Source: Limnobacter sp.
Lineage (GTDB): Bacteria; Pseudomonadota; Gammaproteobacteria; Burkholderiales; Burkholderiaceae_B
Length of the DNA: 64,000 bases
Assembly (NCBI GenBank): GCA_029866125.1
Contig: JARWZZ010000014.1
Span: 62,001 to 126,000 of the forward strand
Direction: 5' to 3'
In this document: positions 1 through 8,878 of the stretch, in pieces
How positions within the stretch are numbered: position 1 is the stretch's first letter
Layout of the letters: every line of letters starts with the position of its first letter
Program-made: the position numbers and the translations under genes
The notes under the pieces: model-generated
What the model saw: only the letters and a program-made list of their open reading frames with translations
Database searches by the model: none
Told to the model about the DNA's origin: nothing

Positions 1-717
1 TTGCCTGCACAGCTCGGGTTTCGGCCCTTTGAAGGTGAAGTTCGGGTGCGTCAGGTCACCGAAGGTTCAGCAGCGAACAAGGCGGGTTTAGCCTCTGGGG
101 ACGTTTTAAAGCAAGTGGATGGCGCACAAGTGATGAATTCTGGTCACTTTACCGACGTTATTCGGAACTCTGCCGGTAAAATCGTCACAATACAGATCAT
201 CCGCAACAGCTTACCTATGCAAGTTCAGGTGACGCCTGATTTGATCAAAGGGCCAGCCGGAGAACCGCAAGGCCGAATAGGTGTCGCCTTGGCGGGTGAT
301 TTGATGATTGAAAAGGTAGAACCTTCATTCTTCAGTTCAATTGCGACCGGCGTGGATAAAACCATTGAAATCAGTGTGTTTTCGCTGGCGGCGATGGGAA
401 GTATGTTGACCGGTGATTTGTCTTGGAAAAATTTAAGCGGTCCAGTTACCATCGCAAGTGCGGCCGGGGAGTCATCCAGTTTGGGGATACTTCCATTTTT
501 GGGTTTTTTGGCAATGGTGTCTGTAAGTCTCGGGATTTTGAATCTTTTACCGATTCCTGTCTTGGATGGTGGCCACTTGATGTATTATTTTGCCGAACTC
601 ATTCGGGGAAAGCCATTGGGCGAAGCTTGGCAGCAGATGGGTCAGCGCGTGGGCTTGGTGCTTGTGGGTTTAATGACTTGTCTGGCGTTTTTTAATGATC
701 TTCAAAGACTCCTGTAG
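1..717 (+). CDS. rseP: RseP site-2 zinc metalloprotease, C-terminal part (5' truncated by window edge)
   Basis: Inner-membrane intramembrane protease that releases sigma-E by cutting RseA after the first periplasmic cleavage. The visible 238 residues hold a PDZ domain (about 10-82) and the C-terminal membrane region. The conserved LDGGH segment at 188-192 carries the third zinc ligand (Asp189 in this fragment). The N-terminal HExxH helix and first PDZ lie upstream of the window, so the TTG at base 1 is only the edge of the open frame, not a start. It is followed 67 bases later by bamA, the usual order (rseP-bamA-skp-lpxD). Its substrate RseA is encoded at the other end of this window. Confidence 0.95.
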   Translation: MPAQLGFRPFEGEVRVRQVTEGSAANKAGLASGDVLKQVDGAQVMNSGHFTDVIRNSAGKIVTIQIIRNSLPMQVQVTPDLIKGPAGEPQGRIGVALAGDLMIEKVEPSFFSSIATGVDKTIEISVFSLAAMGSMLTGDLSWKNLSGPVTIASAAGESSSLGILPFLGFLAMVSVSLGILNLLPIPVLDGGHLMYYFAELIRGKPLGEAWQQMGQRVGLVLVGLMTCLAFFNDLQRLL

Positions 718-784
718 AAATACGGTAAGAAGGGAGCCTGATAACCAATTCCAGCACTGCAAAAGGCTGGGAGGAACGATTTGA

Positions 785-3094
785 ATGACAATCCGTAGTA
801 GATTTTATCCCGCACTGCTTTCCGTGCCCGTGCTTATTTCAAGCGCTGTGATGCACCAAAGCGTGATGGCTGCTGTCAATGAGTTTGTGATCAAAGACAT
901 TCAGGTCGAGGGCTTGCGTCGCACTGAGGCTGGCACGGTGTTCAGCTACCTGCCCATACGCGTGGGTGATCGCTTCAACGATGAAAAGGCCTTGCAGGCC
1001 ATTCGGTCCTTGTATGCAACCGGCTTTTTTGATGATGTGAAAATTGCTGCCAAACAGGATGTGTTGGTTGTTACCGTTGTGGAACGCCCAGCCATTGCCT
1101 CAGTGGATTTCAATGGCATCAAAGAATTCGAAAAAGACACACTCAAGAATGCCCTGAAGGAAATTGGGATCAGTGAATCCAAGATTTTTGATCGCTCCTT
1201 GTTGGACAAAGCCGAACAGGAACTGAAGAAACAATACTTGTCGCGCAGCAAATATGCAGCACAGGTGAAGACTGACGTGCAAAACCTGCCGCGTAATCGC
1301 GTAGGTATTACTTTCAATGTGGAAGAAGGGCAGTCCGCTGCCATCAAACGTTTGAAAATTCTTGGCGCAACCAGTTTCACCGAGAAGGTCTTGCTTGAAG
1401 AGTTTCAACTGGGTACCACTGGCACATTTTCTTGGTACACCAAAAATGACCAGTATTCACGTCAAAAGCTGGGCGGGGATTTAGAGCGTTTGCGATCCTT
1501 TTATTTGAACCGAGGCTATGCTGAGTTCAACATTGAAAGCACGCAGGTTCAAATTGACCCGAACAAGGAAGACGTTTACATCACGATTGCAATCAATGAA
1601 GGCCAAAAATTCCGGTTTGGTGACATCGAACTGGCGGGTGACCTGCTGGGTCGCGAAAGCGAGCTGCGCGCCCTGATTAAGTTCCGCAAAGGCGAAAACT
1701 TCAATGGCGAGTCTTTGACTGAGACCACCAAAGCCATTCAGGACCAATTGGGCAACTACGGTTATGCGTTTGCCAATGCCAACGTGATTCCGCAGGTAGA
1801 CCGCGACAAGCAGGTAGTGAATATCGGGATTGCAGTTGACCCGGGCAAACGCGTGTATGTGCGTCGAATCAACATTGGTGGCAATGACCGCACCCGTGAT
1901 GAGGTGGTACGCCGCGAAATGCGTCAGTTTGAATCGTCTTGGTATGACTCCCGCAAGATTGAACTTTCCAAGGAACGTGTGGACCGCTTGGGCTTCTTCA
2001 AAGAAGTGAAAGTGGACACGCAGGCTGTACCGGGCACTTCCGACCAAGTGGACATTAACCTTGAGGTTGAAGAAAAACCAACGGGTAACCTGTTGATTGG
2101 TGCCGGTATTTCCAGTACAGACTCGGTTGTGCTTTCCGCAGCCATTCAACAGCAAAACCTGTTTGGTACAGGCAAAACTGTTGGCTTGGAAGTGAACACC
2201 AGCAAGGTTAACCGAACCATTTCATTCTCTCAGACTGACCCCTATTACACGATAGACGGTGTTTCCCGCAGTATTAACTTCTTTGACCGCACAACAGATG
2301 CATCGCAATTGCAGTTGGGCGATTACAAGTTGAGAACAAGCGGCGCTGGTATTCGCTTTGGCTACCCCATCAGCGAGTACGAACGCATTTCCTTCGGTAC
2401 TGCCTACGAAGGCACCCGCTTGGACGTGGACGCCAATTCACCGGACCGTTTTCAGCTCTATGTTCGTGACTTCGGCGACTCCAGTTATGCGATTTTGTTG
2501 AACGGTGGCTATTCCTACGACAGCCGCGACTCTGGCACTGCGCCAAGCAAGGGCAGGTTCCGCAGGCTGGGCCTGGAAGTGGCAACGCCGCTAGGTGACC
2601 AGCAGTTCTACAAGGCCACCTACCAAGAACAGGCATTCTTCCCAATTGGGAAGTCATACACCTTGGCTTTGAACGGGGAACTAACCGCTGGCTTTGGTTA
2701 TGGCGGTTCGCCTTACCCAATTTTCCGGAATGTCTACGCGGGTGGTATTGGTACGGTGCGTGGTTTCCGTGCATCCTCATTGGGCCCGAGGGACATGGAT
2801 GATGTGCCTTTGGGCGGTGCAAAGCGCTTGATCGGCAATGCGGAATTTTTCTTCCCGGTACCCGGCATGAACAACCGCGACCGCAGTTTCAGGGCGTTTA
2901 CCTTCCTAGATGCGGGTAACGTCTATCAAACGGATGAGAAGATATCACTGGGTGATTTGCGTTACTCGGTGGGTCTTGGTATTTCTTGGATCTCACCTGT
3001 TGGGCCTTTGAAGTTCAGTTATGGTATACCGTTGAACAAACAGGAAAACGATGACGTTCAAAAGGTACAATTCACAATCGGCACTGGTTTCTAA
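785..3094 (+). CDS. bamA: BamA, outer-membrane protein assembly factor
   Basis: Central pore component of the BAM complex, which folds beta-barrel proteins into the outer membrane. The 769 residues show a signal peptide ending near VMAA (about 30), a run of POTRA domains to about 430, and a C-terminal 16-strand Omp85 barrel. The lid-loop motif VRGF is at 658-661, and the protein ends in an aromatic residue (GTGF), as BAM substrates do. The start ATG is preceded by GGGAGGA about 10 bases upstream. It sits between rseP and skp, as in most proteobacteria, and length matches the family. Confidence 0.98.
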   Translation: MTIRSRFYPALLSVPVLISSAVMHQSVMAAVNEFVIKDIQVEGLRRTEAGTVFSYLPIRVGDRFNDEKALQAIRSLYATGFFDDVKIAAKQDVLVVTVVERPAIASVDFNGIKEFEKDTLKNALKEIGISESKIFDRSLLDKAEQELKKQYLSRSKYAAQVKTDVQNLPRNRVGITFNVEEGQSAAIKRLKILGATSFTEKVLLEEFQLGTTGTFSWYTKNDQYSRQKLGGDLERLRSFYLNRGYAEFNIESTQVQIDPNKEDVYITIAINEGQKFRFGDIELAGDLLGRESELRALIKFRKGENFNGESLTETTKAIQDQLGNYGYAFANANVIPQVDRDKQVVNIGIAVDPGKRVYVRRINIGGNDRTRDEVVRREMRQFESSWYDSRKIELSKERVDRLGFFKEVKVDTQAVPGTSDQVDINLEVEEKPTGNLLIGAGISSTDSVVLSAAIQQQNLFGTGKTVGLEVNTSKVNRTISFSQTDPYYTIDGVSRSINFFDRTTDASQLQLGDYKLRTSGAGIRFGYPISEYERISFGTAYEGTRLDVDANSPDRFQLYVRDFGDSSYAILLNGGYSYDSRDSGTAPSKGRFRRLGLEVATPLGDQQFYKATYQEQAFFPIGKSYTLALNGELTAGFGYGGSPYPIFRNVYAGGIGTVRGFRASSLGPRDMDDVPLGGAKRLIGNAEFFFPVPGMNNRDRSFRAFTFLDAGNVYQTDEKISLGDLRYSVGLGISWISPVGPLKFSYGIPLNKQENDDVQKVQFTIGTGF

Positions 3095-3108
3095 AATTGG
3101 AGATGGGA

Positions 3109-3624
3109 TTGAAGGGTTTTAAATTAGCAATTTTGAGCGCGGTCATTTCAGCATCCGCATACGCCCCATTGGCGGCAGCTCAAGCACAAACGTTGAAAAT
3201 TGGCTTTGTAAATACAGAGCGTATTCTGCGCGACTCCACCTTTGCCGTACAAGCTCAAAAGCGTTTGGAAGGCGACTTCTCCAAGCGCCAAAAAGAACTG
3301 GAATCCTTGGCTGCAAAAGTACGCGCAGATGCCGTCAAACTCGACAAAGACTCCATTACCCTGCCTGAAAGCGAGAAGGTTCGCCGTCAGCGCGAGTTGG
3401 CTGAGGCAGACCGTGAATTCCAGCGTAAGCGCCGTGAGTTCGACGAAGATCTGGCTCAGAAAAAGAGCCAACTGGTCGGTGAGTTGGTTGAGCGAGCTAA
3501 CAAAGTCATCCGTGAATTGGCTGAGCGCGAAAACTACGACATCATTTTGCAAGAGGCGGTCTATGCGAACAAACGTATTGATGTCACTGACAAAGTGCTG
3601 CAGCGCCTTGACGGCGGAAAATAA
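3109..3624 (+). CDS. skp: Skp/OmpH periplasmic chaperone
   Basis: Periplasmic holdase that carries unfolded outer-membrane proteins to BAM. The protein has a signal peptide (MKGFKLAILSAV...AAAQAQT), then a mature domain beginning KIGFVNTERILRDS and a long charged alpha-hairpin (about 45-135), as in OmpH. The open frame extends to a TTG at 3097 and an ATG at 3103. I prefer the TTG at 3109 because TTGGAG (3097-3102) is then a well-spaced ribosome site and the protein begins directly with a typical signal peptide. It starts only 14 bases after the bamA stop, so it is probably co-transcribed and coupled. Confidence 0.93.
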   Translation: MKGFKLAILSAVISASAYAPLAAAQAQTLKIGFVNTERILRDSTFAVQAQKRLEGDFSKRQKELESLAAKVRADAVKLDKDSITLPESEKVRRQRELAEADREFQRKRREFDEDLAQKKSQLVGELVERANKVIRELAERENYDIILQEAVYANKRIDVTDKVLQRLDGGK

Positions 3625-3657
3625 CTGGAAGCTTGTTGACTCTGGTCAGCTGCCCGC

Positions 3658-4824
3658 ATGATTTTCCAACCGACCCCACTAGAGGTGCTGCTGGCTGAGT
3701 TCGGAGGCGAGCTTCAAACCTACGCCCCGAATACGCTTGATCACTCAGCGCAGCCCTCTAAATCCTCAGGTGGCCACTCAAAAGGTGGCCAAACCCCTCC
3801 GAGCAGCGATGTTTTCGAGGGTATTCACACCCTCGAAAAAGCGGGTCCAAGGCAAATAGCCTTTTTGACCAATCCCAAATACCGGGATCAACTTCTCACC
3901 ACCTCTGCAGGTTTGGTGATGGTGCGGCAAAAGGACTTCGATTCAATATTGGAATTCGTTCAAGGTGCCAAGCGCGCCGAGGAACTCAGGTTTTGGTGCC
4001 TGGCAGATCCTTATTTGCTCTACGCAAAAATTCAGCAATGGTGGGTGCAGCGCAGCGCTTTTAAACCGAGCCCCGGCACACACCCCAGTGCAGTTGTAGG
4101 CGAGGGCGTTAAGATTGCCCCATCCGCCTACATCGGCCCCCATGTTGTGCTTGGCGACTACACCACAATTGGCGAAAACTGCCGGATTGAAGCCGGGGTG
4201 GTGCTGGGTAGGCATGTCACTGTTGGATACTCTACGCTTTTGCATGCCAATGTAACCGTATACGACGAATGTGAAATCGGTGCGCGTTGCATCCTGCATT
4301 CGGGCGTTGTGATTGGTGCGGACGGCTTTGGTTTTGCAAACGAGAAGGGCACTTGGGTCAAAATCCCGCAGGTGGGCCGCGTCATTGTTGCTGACGATGT
4401 GGAGATTGGAGCCAACACCACGGTGGACAGGGGCGCACTGGACGACACATTGATCGGCGTGGGTGTCAAGTTGGACAACCAAATCATGGTGGCCCACAAT
4501 GTGCAAATTGGTGATCACACTGCCATGGCAGGCTGTGTGGGTGTTGCTGGCAGCACGCGAATTGGGGCCCGTTGCACCATTGGTGGGGCTGCCAATATTT
4601 TTGGGCATTTAACCATTCCGGATGGTACCCATGTGTCTGGATGCACCACGGTGATTGCAAGCATCAAAGAGGCGGGTGCCTACACGGGTATATTCCCGAT
4701 GGACACTCACAAATCTTGGGAGAAAACCGCGGCCACGCTAAGGCAGTTGGTGGCATTGCGCAGCAGAGTGCGTGAGCTTGAAAAAGCGCTCCAGAATAAA
4801 GAAAACGAAGATCAAAACAAATAA
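3658..4824 (+). CDS. lpxD: LpxD, UDP-3-O-(3-hydroxyacyl)glucosamine N-acyltransferase
   Basis: Third step of lipid A synthesis: transfers a hydroxyacyl chain from ACP to the 2-amino group of UDP-3-O-acyl-glucosamine. The N-terminal uridine-binding domain (about 1-125) is followed by left-handed beta-helix hexapeptide repeats (about 138-335) and a C-terminal helix. Catalytic His lies in the [11 protein letters not shown] region. At 388 residues it is longer than the usual 340-360, mainly from a Ser/Gly/Lys-rich insert near residues 30-50, and the DNA just after this insert forms a perfect hairpin (separate entry). Start ATG at 3658 lies 33 bases after skp. Confidence 0.96.
   Translation: MIFQPTPLEVLLAEFGGELQTYAPNTLDHSAQPSKSSGGHSKGGQTPPSSDVFEGIHTLEKAGPRQIAFLTNPKYRDQLLTTSAGLVMVRQKDFDSILEFVQGAKRAEELRFWCLADPYLLYAKIQQWWVQRSAFKPSPGTHPSAVVGEGVKIAPSAYIGPHVVLGDYTTIGENCRIEAGVVLGRHVTVGYSTLLHANVTVYDECEIGARCILHSGVVIGADGFGFANEKGTWVKIPQVGRVIVADDVEIGANTTVDRGALDDTLIGVGVKLDNQIMVAHNVQIGDHTAMAGCVGVAGSTRIGARCTIGGAANIFGHLTIPDGTHVSGCTTVIASIKEAGAYTGIFPMDTHKSWEKTAATLRQLVALRSRVRELEKALQNKENEDQNK
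3812..3839 (+). repeat. Perfect 11-bp inverted repeat inside lpxD
   Basis: TTTTCGAGGGT (3812-3822) and ACCCTCGAAAA (3829-3839) are exact reverse complements around a 6-base loop. The repeat lies in the coding sequence of lpxD, at the end of its low-complexity insert, and encodes [10 protein letters not shown]. Just upstream GGTGGCC occurs twice 15 bases apart. There is no T-tract after the stem on the plus strand. Function is unknown; it would form a strong hairpin in the mRNA. Confidence 0.75.
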
Positions 4825-4854
4825 ATCAAATAACCTACTCAGAAGCAAACACAA

Positions 4855-5304
4855 ATGAATGAACCGTATATGGATATCAAGGGCATCCTTGAACAGCTGC
4901 CGCACCGCTACCCGTTTGTATTGGTAGACCGCGTGTTGGAGTTGGAGCCCGGCAAACGCATTTTGGCCCAGAAGAATGTCAGCTACAACGAGCCTTTTTT
5001 CCCCGGCCACTTCCCAATTCACCCGGTGATGCCGGGTGTACTGATTGTTGAGGCCTTGGCGCAGGCTGCGGGAATTTTGTCCTTCAATTCAGTGGAGGAC
5101 AAGCCGGGCAAGAATTCTGTGTACTTCTTTGTGGGCATCGACAATTGCCGTTTCAAGCGCCCAGTGGTGCCCGGCGATGTGTTGCATTTGGAAGTGTGCG
5201 TGAACAAGGTGTCCAGAGGGATTTGGATGTACGGTGCCAAAGCAATGGTGGATGGAAAAGTGGTGGCGGCAGCCGACTTGATGTGTACGGCACGCGATGT
5301 TTAA
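4855..5304 (+). CDS. fabZ: FabZ, 3-hydroxyacyl-ACP dehydratase
   Basis: Dehydrates beta-hydroxyacyl-ACP in fatty-acid elongation; cytoplasmic hotdog-fold enzyme. The 149 residues contain the family signature [13 protein letters not shown] near the N-terminus and the active-site pair His52 (in FPGHFP) and Glu66 (in IVEALAQ). ATG at 4855 was taken as start; an in-frame ATG at 4870 would shorten it by five residues. It sits between lpxD and lpxA, the normal position, where it competes with LpxA for hydroxyacyl-ACP and so balances phospholipid against lipid A. Confidence 0.97.
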   Translation: MNEPYMDIKGILEQLPHRYPFVLVDRVLELEPGKRILAQKNVSYNEPFFPGHFPIHPVMPGVLIVEALAQAAGILSFNSVEDKPGKNSVYFFVGIDNCRFKRPVVPGDVLHLEVCVNKVSRGIWMYGAKAMVDGKVVAAADLMCTARDV

Positions 5305-5392
5305 AACGGTAATGGCAATCGAGTTGCCACAGTGAAGTCGCTAGTAAATTGACGCTGAGTCCCACACAAACCCCAACAAGAGGAGCCCGCCC

Positions 5393-6181
5393 ATGAGCAT
5401 TCATCAAACCGCACTGGTAGACCCCAAAGCTGAACTGGATTCATCGGTGGAAGTAGGGCCTTACAGCATCATCGGGCCGAATGTAAAAATAGGGCGGGGC
5501 ACCAAGGTGGGGCCTCATACCGTCATCGCTGGCCACACCACGATTGGTGAAGACAATGTGTTTCATGGGTCAGCCACGATTGGCGGCGACCCTCAAGACA
5601 AAAAATACAAAGGCGAGCCCACACTGCTGACCATTGGCGACCGCAACCACATCCGCGAATACTGCACCTTTAACACGGGTACGGTACAGGATGGCGGTTT
5701 GACATCCATGGGTGATGACAACTGGATTATGGCCTATGTACACATTGCGCACGATTGCCATGTGCGCAGCAACACCATCATAGCCAACAGTGTGCAATTG
5801 GCTGGCCATGTGGTGGTGGGCAATTGGGTGATTTTGGGTGGCATGAGCGGTGTGCATCAGTTTATTACGATTGGTGACCATGCCATGACTGCATTCCAAA
5901 CCAAGGTGATGCAGGATGTACCTCCATTTGTGATGGCTGCTGGCTACCCGGCGGCACCCGCAGGCATCAACTCTGAAGGTTTGCGCCGCCGTGGGTTTTC
6001 TGCAGATGCCATTTTGTTTATCAAACGGGCTTATAAAGTGATTTACCGCCAAAGCCTTCCCTTGACCGAGGCACGAGTGGAACTCAAAAAACTCGAGGCT
6101 GATGCACCGGAGGATGCCAAGCAACATGTTGCGGCATTGGAAGCATTTCTCGGCCAAGCCACGCGAGGCATCATTCGGTGA
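5393..6181 (+). CDS. lpxA: LpxA, UDP-N-acetylglucosamine acyltransferase
   Basis: First committed step of lipid A synthesis, moving hydroxyacyl from ACP onto UDP-GlcNAc. The 262 residues form hexapeptide repeats over roughly the first 185 residues, followed by a helical tail. Catalytic His120 lies in HIAHDCHV. Start ATG at 5393 follows AAGAGGAG closely. Its stop overlaps the lpxB start by four bases (GTGA), indicating translational coupling. The 88-base gap after fabZ could hold a minor promoter, but none is obvious. Confidence 0.97.
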   Translation: MSIHQTALVDPKAELDSSVEVGPYSIIGPNVKIGRGTKVGPHTVIAGHTTIGEDNVFHGSATIGGDPQDKKYKGEPTLLTIGDRNHIREYCTFNTGTVQDGGLTSMGDDNWIMAYVHIAHDCHVRSNTIIANSVQLAGHVVVGNWVILGGMSGVHQFITIGDHAMTAFQTKVMQDVPPFVMAAGYPAAPAGINSEGLRRRGFSADAILFIKRAYKVIYRQSLPLTEARVELKKLEADAPEDAKQHVAALEAFLGQATRGIIR

Positions 6182-7416
6182 ATAGCCGAGTTGAACTTTC
6201 GTCGGGCGCGAATTCGCTTGTCAGTAGCCCGTGGGATCAAGGGCCTGCCGATTTGGCGATTGCAGTGGGTGAAGCTTCTGGCGACTGGATTGGTGCCTTG
6301 GCGATTGAGTCCTTGCTGAGCCAACCTGCACCTGTAGGGGCAACTTCAAGTGAGGTAAACCGCACTCAACCTTTACGCGTAGAAGGCATCGCCGGCCCCA
6401 AACTTCGTGCATTGAATGTTTCGGCATTGCATGGCTCTGAAGAATTGTCGGTGCGCGGCTATGTGGAAGTGCTGCGGCATTTGCCACGGCTTTTGCGCAT
6501 GCGTAAAAATTTGAAAATCCGCTGGGGCTCAAGCCACAAGCCCAAGGTTTTACTGGGTGTAGATGCACCAGACTTTAATTTAAATTTGGAGTTGACTGTT
6601 CGCCAAGCTGGCGTGCCGACAGTGCAGCTGGTGTGCCCGTCGATTTGGGCATGGCGCATGGAACGCATTCACAAAATCAAGGCCGCTTGCGACCATGTGC
6701 TGTGCATTTTTCCATTCGAGCCTGAAATACTGGCCAAAGAGGGAATTGCCTCCACCTACATCGGTCACCCGATGGCCTCGATTATTCCAGAGCAAGTGGA
6801 TGTGCAAGCCTATCGAGCCCAACTTGGATTGGATGCGGATGCTGAATACTTGGCTGTGTTACCGGGTAGTCGCGGGTCTGAGCTGAAATACATCGGCCCC
6901 GCATTTACTGCAGCCGCCCAACTGCTTAAGAAAAGTAAGCCCAAGCTGAAGTTCATCACACCACTTCCGAATGCTGATTTTGTGCGGAATTTCAGTCAAA
7001 CCATTCCGCCCGACTTGCGTGGTGAGTGGACGGTGATTCAAGGCCAGTCACACGAGGTGATGGGTGCATCCAATGCCGTGTTGCTGGCCAGTGGCACAGC
7101 CACTTTGGAAGCCATGATGTTTAAAAAACCAATGGTCATCGCCTACAAAATGCCGTGGTTGTCTTATCAAATGATGAAAGGCAAGGGTTACATGCCGTAT
7201 GTGGGGCTGCCTAACATCATGGCTCAACAATTTGCTGTGCCTGAGTTGCTTCAGTCTCAAGCCACACCGGAGGCAATCGCCGAAGCCACGTTGTTTCAGC
7301 TGGATAACGATGCCAACCGCAAACGCTTGGAATCTTTGTTTTTAGAAAAGCATTTGCTGCTGAAACGCCCCTCTGGTGAACTGGCTGCCAATGTGTTGCG
7401 GCAGTACTTTGCATGA
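6178..7416 (+). CDS. lpxB: LpxB, lipid-A-disaccharide synthase
   Basis: GT19 glycosyltransferase that joins UDP-2,3-diacylglucosamine and lipid X to form the lipid A disaccharide at the inner membrane. Recognisable segments are AIAVGEASGDWIGA (about 20-35), VDAPDFNLNL, the CPSIWAWRM region, LPGSRGSE and the C-terminal ASGTATLEA. Length 412 fits the family after allowing for a somewhat longer N-terminus. Start is GTG at 6178 overlapping the lpxA stop; its own stop overlaps the rnhB start (ATGA). Confidence 0.96.
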   Translation: MNSRVELSSGANSLVSSPWDQGPADLAIAVGEASGDWIGALAIESLLSQPAPVGATSSEVNRTQPLRVEGIAGPKLRALNVSALHGSEELSVRGYVEVLRHLPRLLRMRKNLKIRWGSSHKPKVLLGVDAPDFNLNLELTVRQAGVPTVQLVCPSIWAWRMERIHKIKAACDHVLCIFPFEPEILAKEGIASTYIGHPMASIIPEQVDVQAYRAQLGLDADAEYLAVLPGSRGSELKYIGPAFTAAAQLLKKSKPKLKFITPLPNADFVRNFSQTIPPDLRGEWTVIQGQSHEVMGASNAVLLASGTATLEAMMFKKPMVIAYKMPWLSYQMMKGKGYMPYVGLPNIMAQQFAVPELLQSQATPEAIAEATLFQLDNDANRKRLESLFLEKHLLLKRPSGELAANVLRQYFA

Positions 7417-8054
7417 ACCCTTGGCCAGAAATTCAAGCATTTGCAGCTCAGGAAGGGCTGGAAATCATCGGTGTGGACGAGGCGGGGCGCGGCCCCTTGT
7501 TTGGCCCCGTGGTGGCGGGTGCTGCATGGTTGGGCGGGTTGGAGGCAGAGGCTCACTCCATTGAAGGTTTGGCTTGCTCCAAAACGCTCAGCGAGAAGAA
7601 ACGTGAGTTTTTATTTGAACAAATTTGCAGCAAAGCACCCGCATGGGCTGTGGCTGAATCCACCACCGAAGAAATTGATCGATTGAATATTCTGCAAGCC
7701 AGTCTGTTGGCGATGCACCGCGCAGTGGACCAAGTGGTTCAACAATCAGGCCTTGACCCGTCACGCTGCTTGATTGTGGTGGACGGCAATAAGCTACCCA
7801 AATGGCGCTACAAGGCGCATGCTGTAGTCAAGGGTGATGTGTGGGTACCTGCCATTTCCGCCGGGTCTATACTGGCCAAAGTGACCCGTGACCGATGGTG
7901 CAAGCACATGGCGCAGCAATTCCCGCAATTTGAGTTGGACAGGCACATGGGCTACCCCACGCCACGCCACCTTGAGTTGATTCGTTTGCATGGAATATGC
8001 GAGCACCACAGAAAAAGTTTTAGACCGGTAAGAGATGCGCACCAAAACCATTGA
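7413..8054 (+). CDS. rnhB: RnhB, ribonuclease HII
   Basis: Cleaves RNA in RNA/DNA hybrids and at single ribonucleotides in DNA, initiating ribonucleotide excision repair. Length 213. The active-site carboxylates are visible: Asp22-Glu23 in GVDEAGRGPLFGP and Asp124 in VVDGNKLPKW, with a further Asp expected near DRHMGYPT. ATG overlaps the lpxB stop by four bases, so this is the tail of the lpx operon, a common proteobacterial arrangement. Its own 3' end overlaps the next gene by 20 bases. Confidence 0.96.
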   Translation: MNPWPEIQAFAAQEGLEIIGVDEAGRGPLFGPVVAGAAWLGGLEAEAHSIEGLACSKTLSEKKREFLFEQICSKAPAWAVAESTTEEIDRLNILQASLLAMHRAVDQVVQQSGLDPSRCLIVVDGNKLPKWRYKAHAVVKGDVWVPAISAGSILAKVTRDRWCKHMAQQFPQFELDRHMGYPTPRHLELIRLHGICEHHRKSFRPVRDAHQNH

Positions 8055-8850
8055 ATCAGCCCACAACGATTCGTTGAAAGCGGCAAAACGCAAAGTGTCC
8101 AGCACGGGTACTTTGAAGCGAAACAAACAAGCGGCAGCAGAAGGTTTGCATTTGGCGTCTTGGTTGGCCCATCAAACTGAATTGACTATTGAAGAAGTTT
8201 GGGTGCCGCAGAGTTTGCTAAGCCATGCAGAATGGCCCGCTGTTCAAGCAGGGCTTGCCAAGATGGACGCATGCACCGTGTTTCATGTGCCTGATGCTTT
8301 GTATAAAAGGTTAAGTGATTTGCAAACACCCACCGGGCCGTTGATTTTATTCAATGTGCCGCAGGCCAGGGCTACAATCAATTTGGCAGAAGATGTGGTG
8401 GTTTTGGACGGCATTCAAGACCCGGGCAATGTGGGTAATATTTTGCGCATTTGTGCAGCAGCGGGTATTCGTCAGGTTGTGCTGTCAGACGACTCTGCTT
8501 GGGGGTGGTCCGAGAAGGTGTTGCGCGCAGGCATGGGGGCACATTCCAAACTTGATTTGTTTGATGATGAGTCAATCACGCAGCTGCACAAGCTATTGCA
8601 TTCATCACCCCCCACCCCAGTGCGTGCTACTTTATTGAACGATCACTCTCAGGGCTTGTTCGAGGTGGATTTGAAACAGCCGGGCGTGTGGGTGTTTGGC
8701 AGTGAAGGGCAGGGCGTACGTACAGAATGGCAAACGCTTGCCAATCAATCGATTAAAATTCCACAAACAGATTGGGTTGAAAGCTTAAACGTGGCAACCA
8801 GCAGCGCAATTTGCTTGTTTGAGCAAGTTAGGCAAAGGCTGCAAAAATAG
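8035..8850 (+). CDS. TrmH/SpoU family RNA 2'-O-methyltransferase
   Basis: SAM-dependent SPOUT-fold methyltransferase acting on rRNA or tRNA ribose. The N-terminal substrate-binding part (about 15-110) is followed by the SPOUT domain with its three motifs: motif 1 VLDGIQDPGNVGNILR (about 123-138), motif 2 VWVFGSEGQGV and motif 3 IPQTDWVESLNVATSSAI. Length 271 is usual for RlmB-like members. The exact target nucleotide cannot be read from sequence. It overlaps rnhB by 20 bases and is probably part of the same transcript. Confidence 0.92.
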   Translation: MRTKTIESAHNDSLKAAKRKVSSTGTLKRNKQAAAEGLHLASWLAHQTELTIEEVWVPQSLLSHAEWPAVQAGLAKMDACTVFHVPDALYKRLSDLQTPTGPLILFNVPQARATINLAEDVVVLDGIQDPGNVGNILRICAAAGIRQVVLSDDSAWGWSEKVLRAGMGAHSKLDLFDDESITQLHKLLHSSPPTPVRATLLNDHSQGLFEVDLKQPGVWVFGSEGQGVRTEWQTLANQSIKIPQTDWVESLNVATSSAICLFEQVRQRLQK

Positions 8851-8878
8851 CCCAGTAGTTCAAATAGGTAATCTAAAA

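Noticed and set aside
1481..2155. 224-codon minus-strand open frame
   Set aside because: Shadow of bamA.
3943..4608. 221-codon minus-strand open frame
   Set aside because: Shadow of the lpxD hexapeptide repeats.
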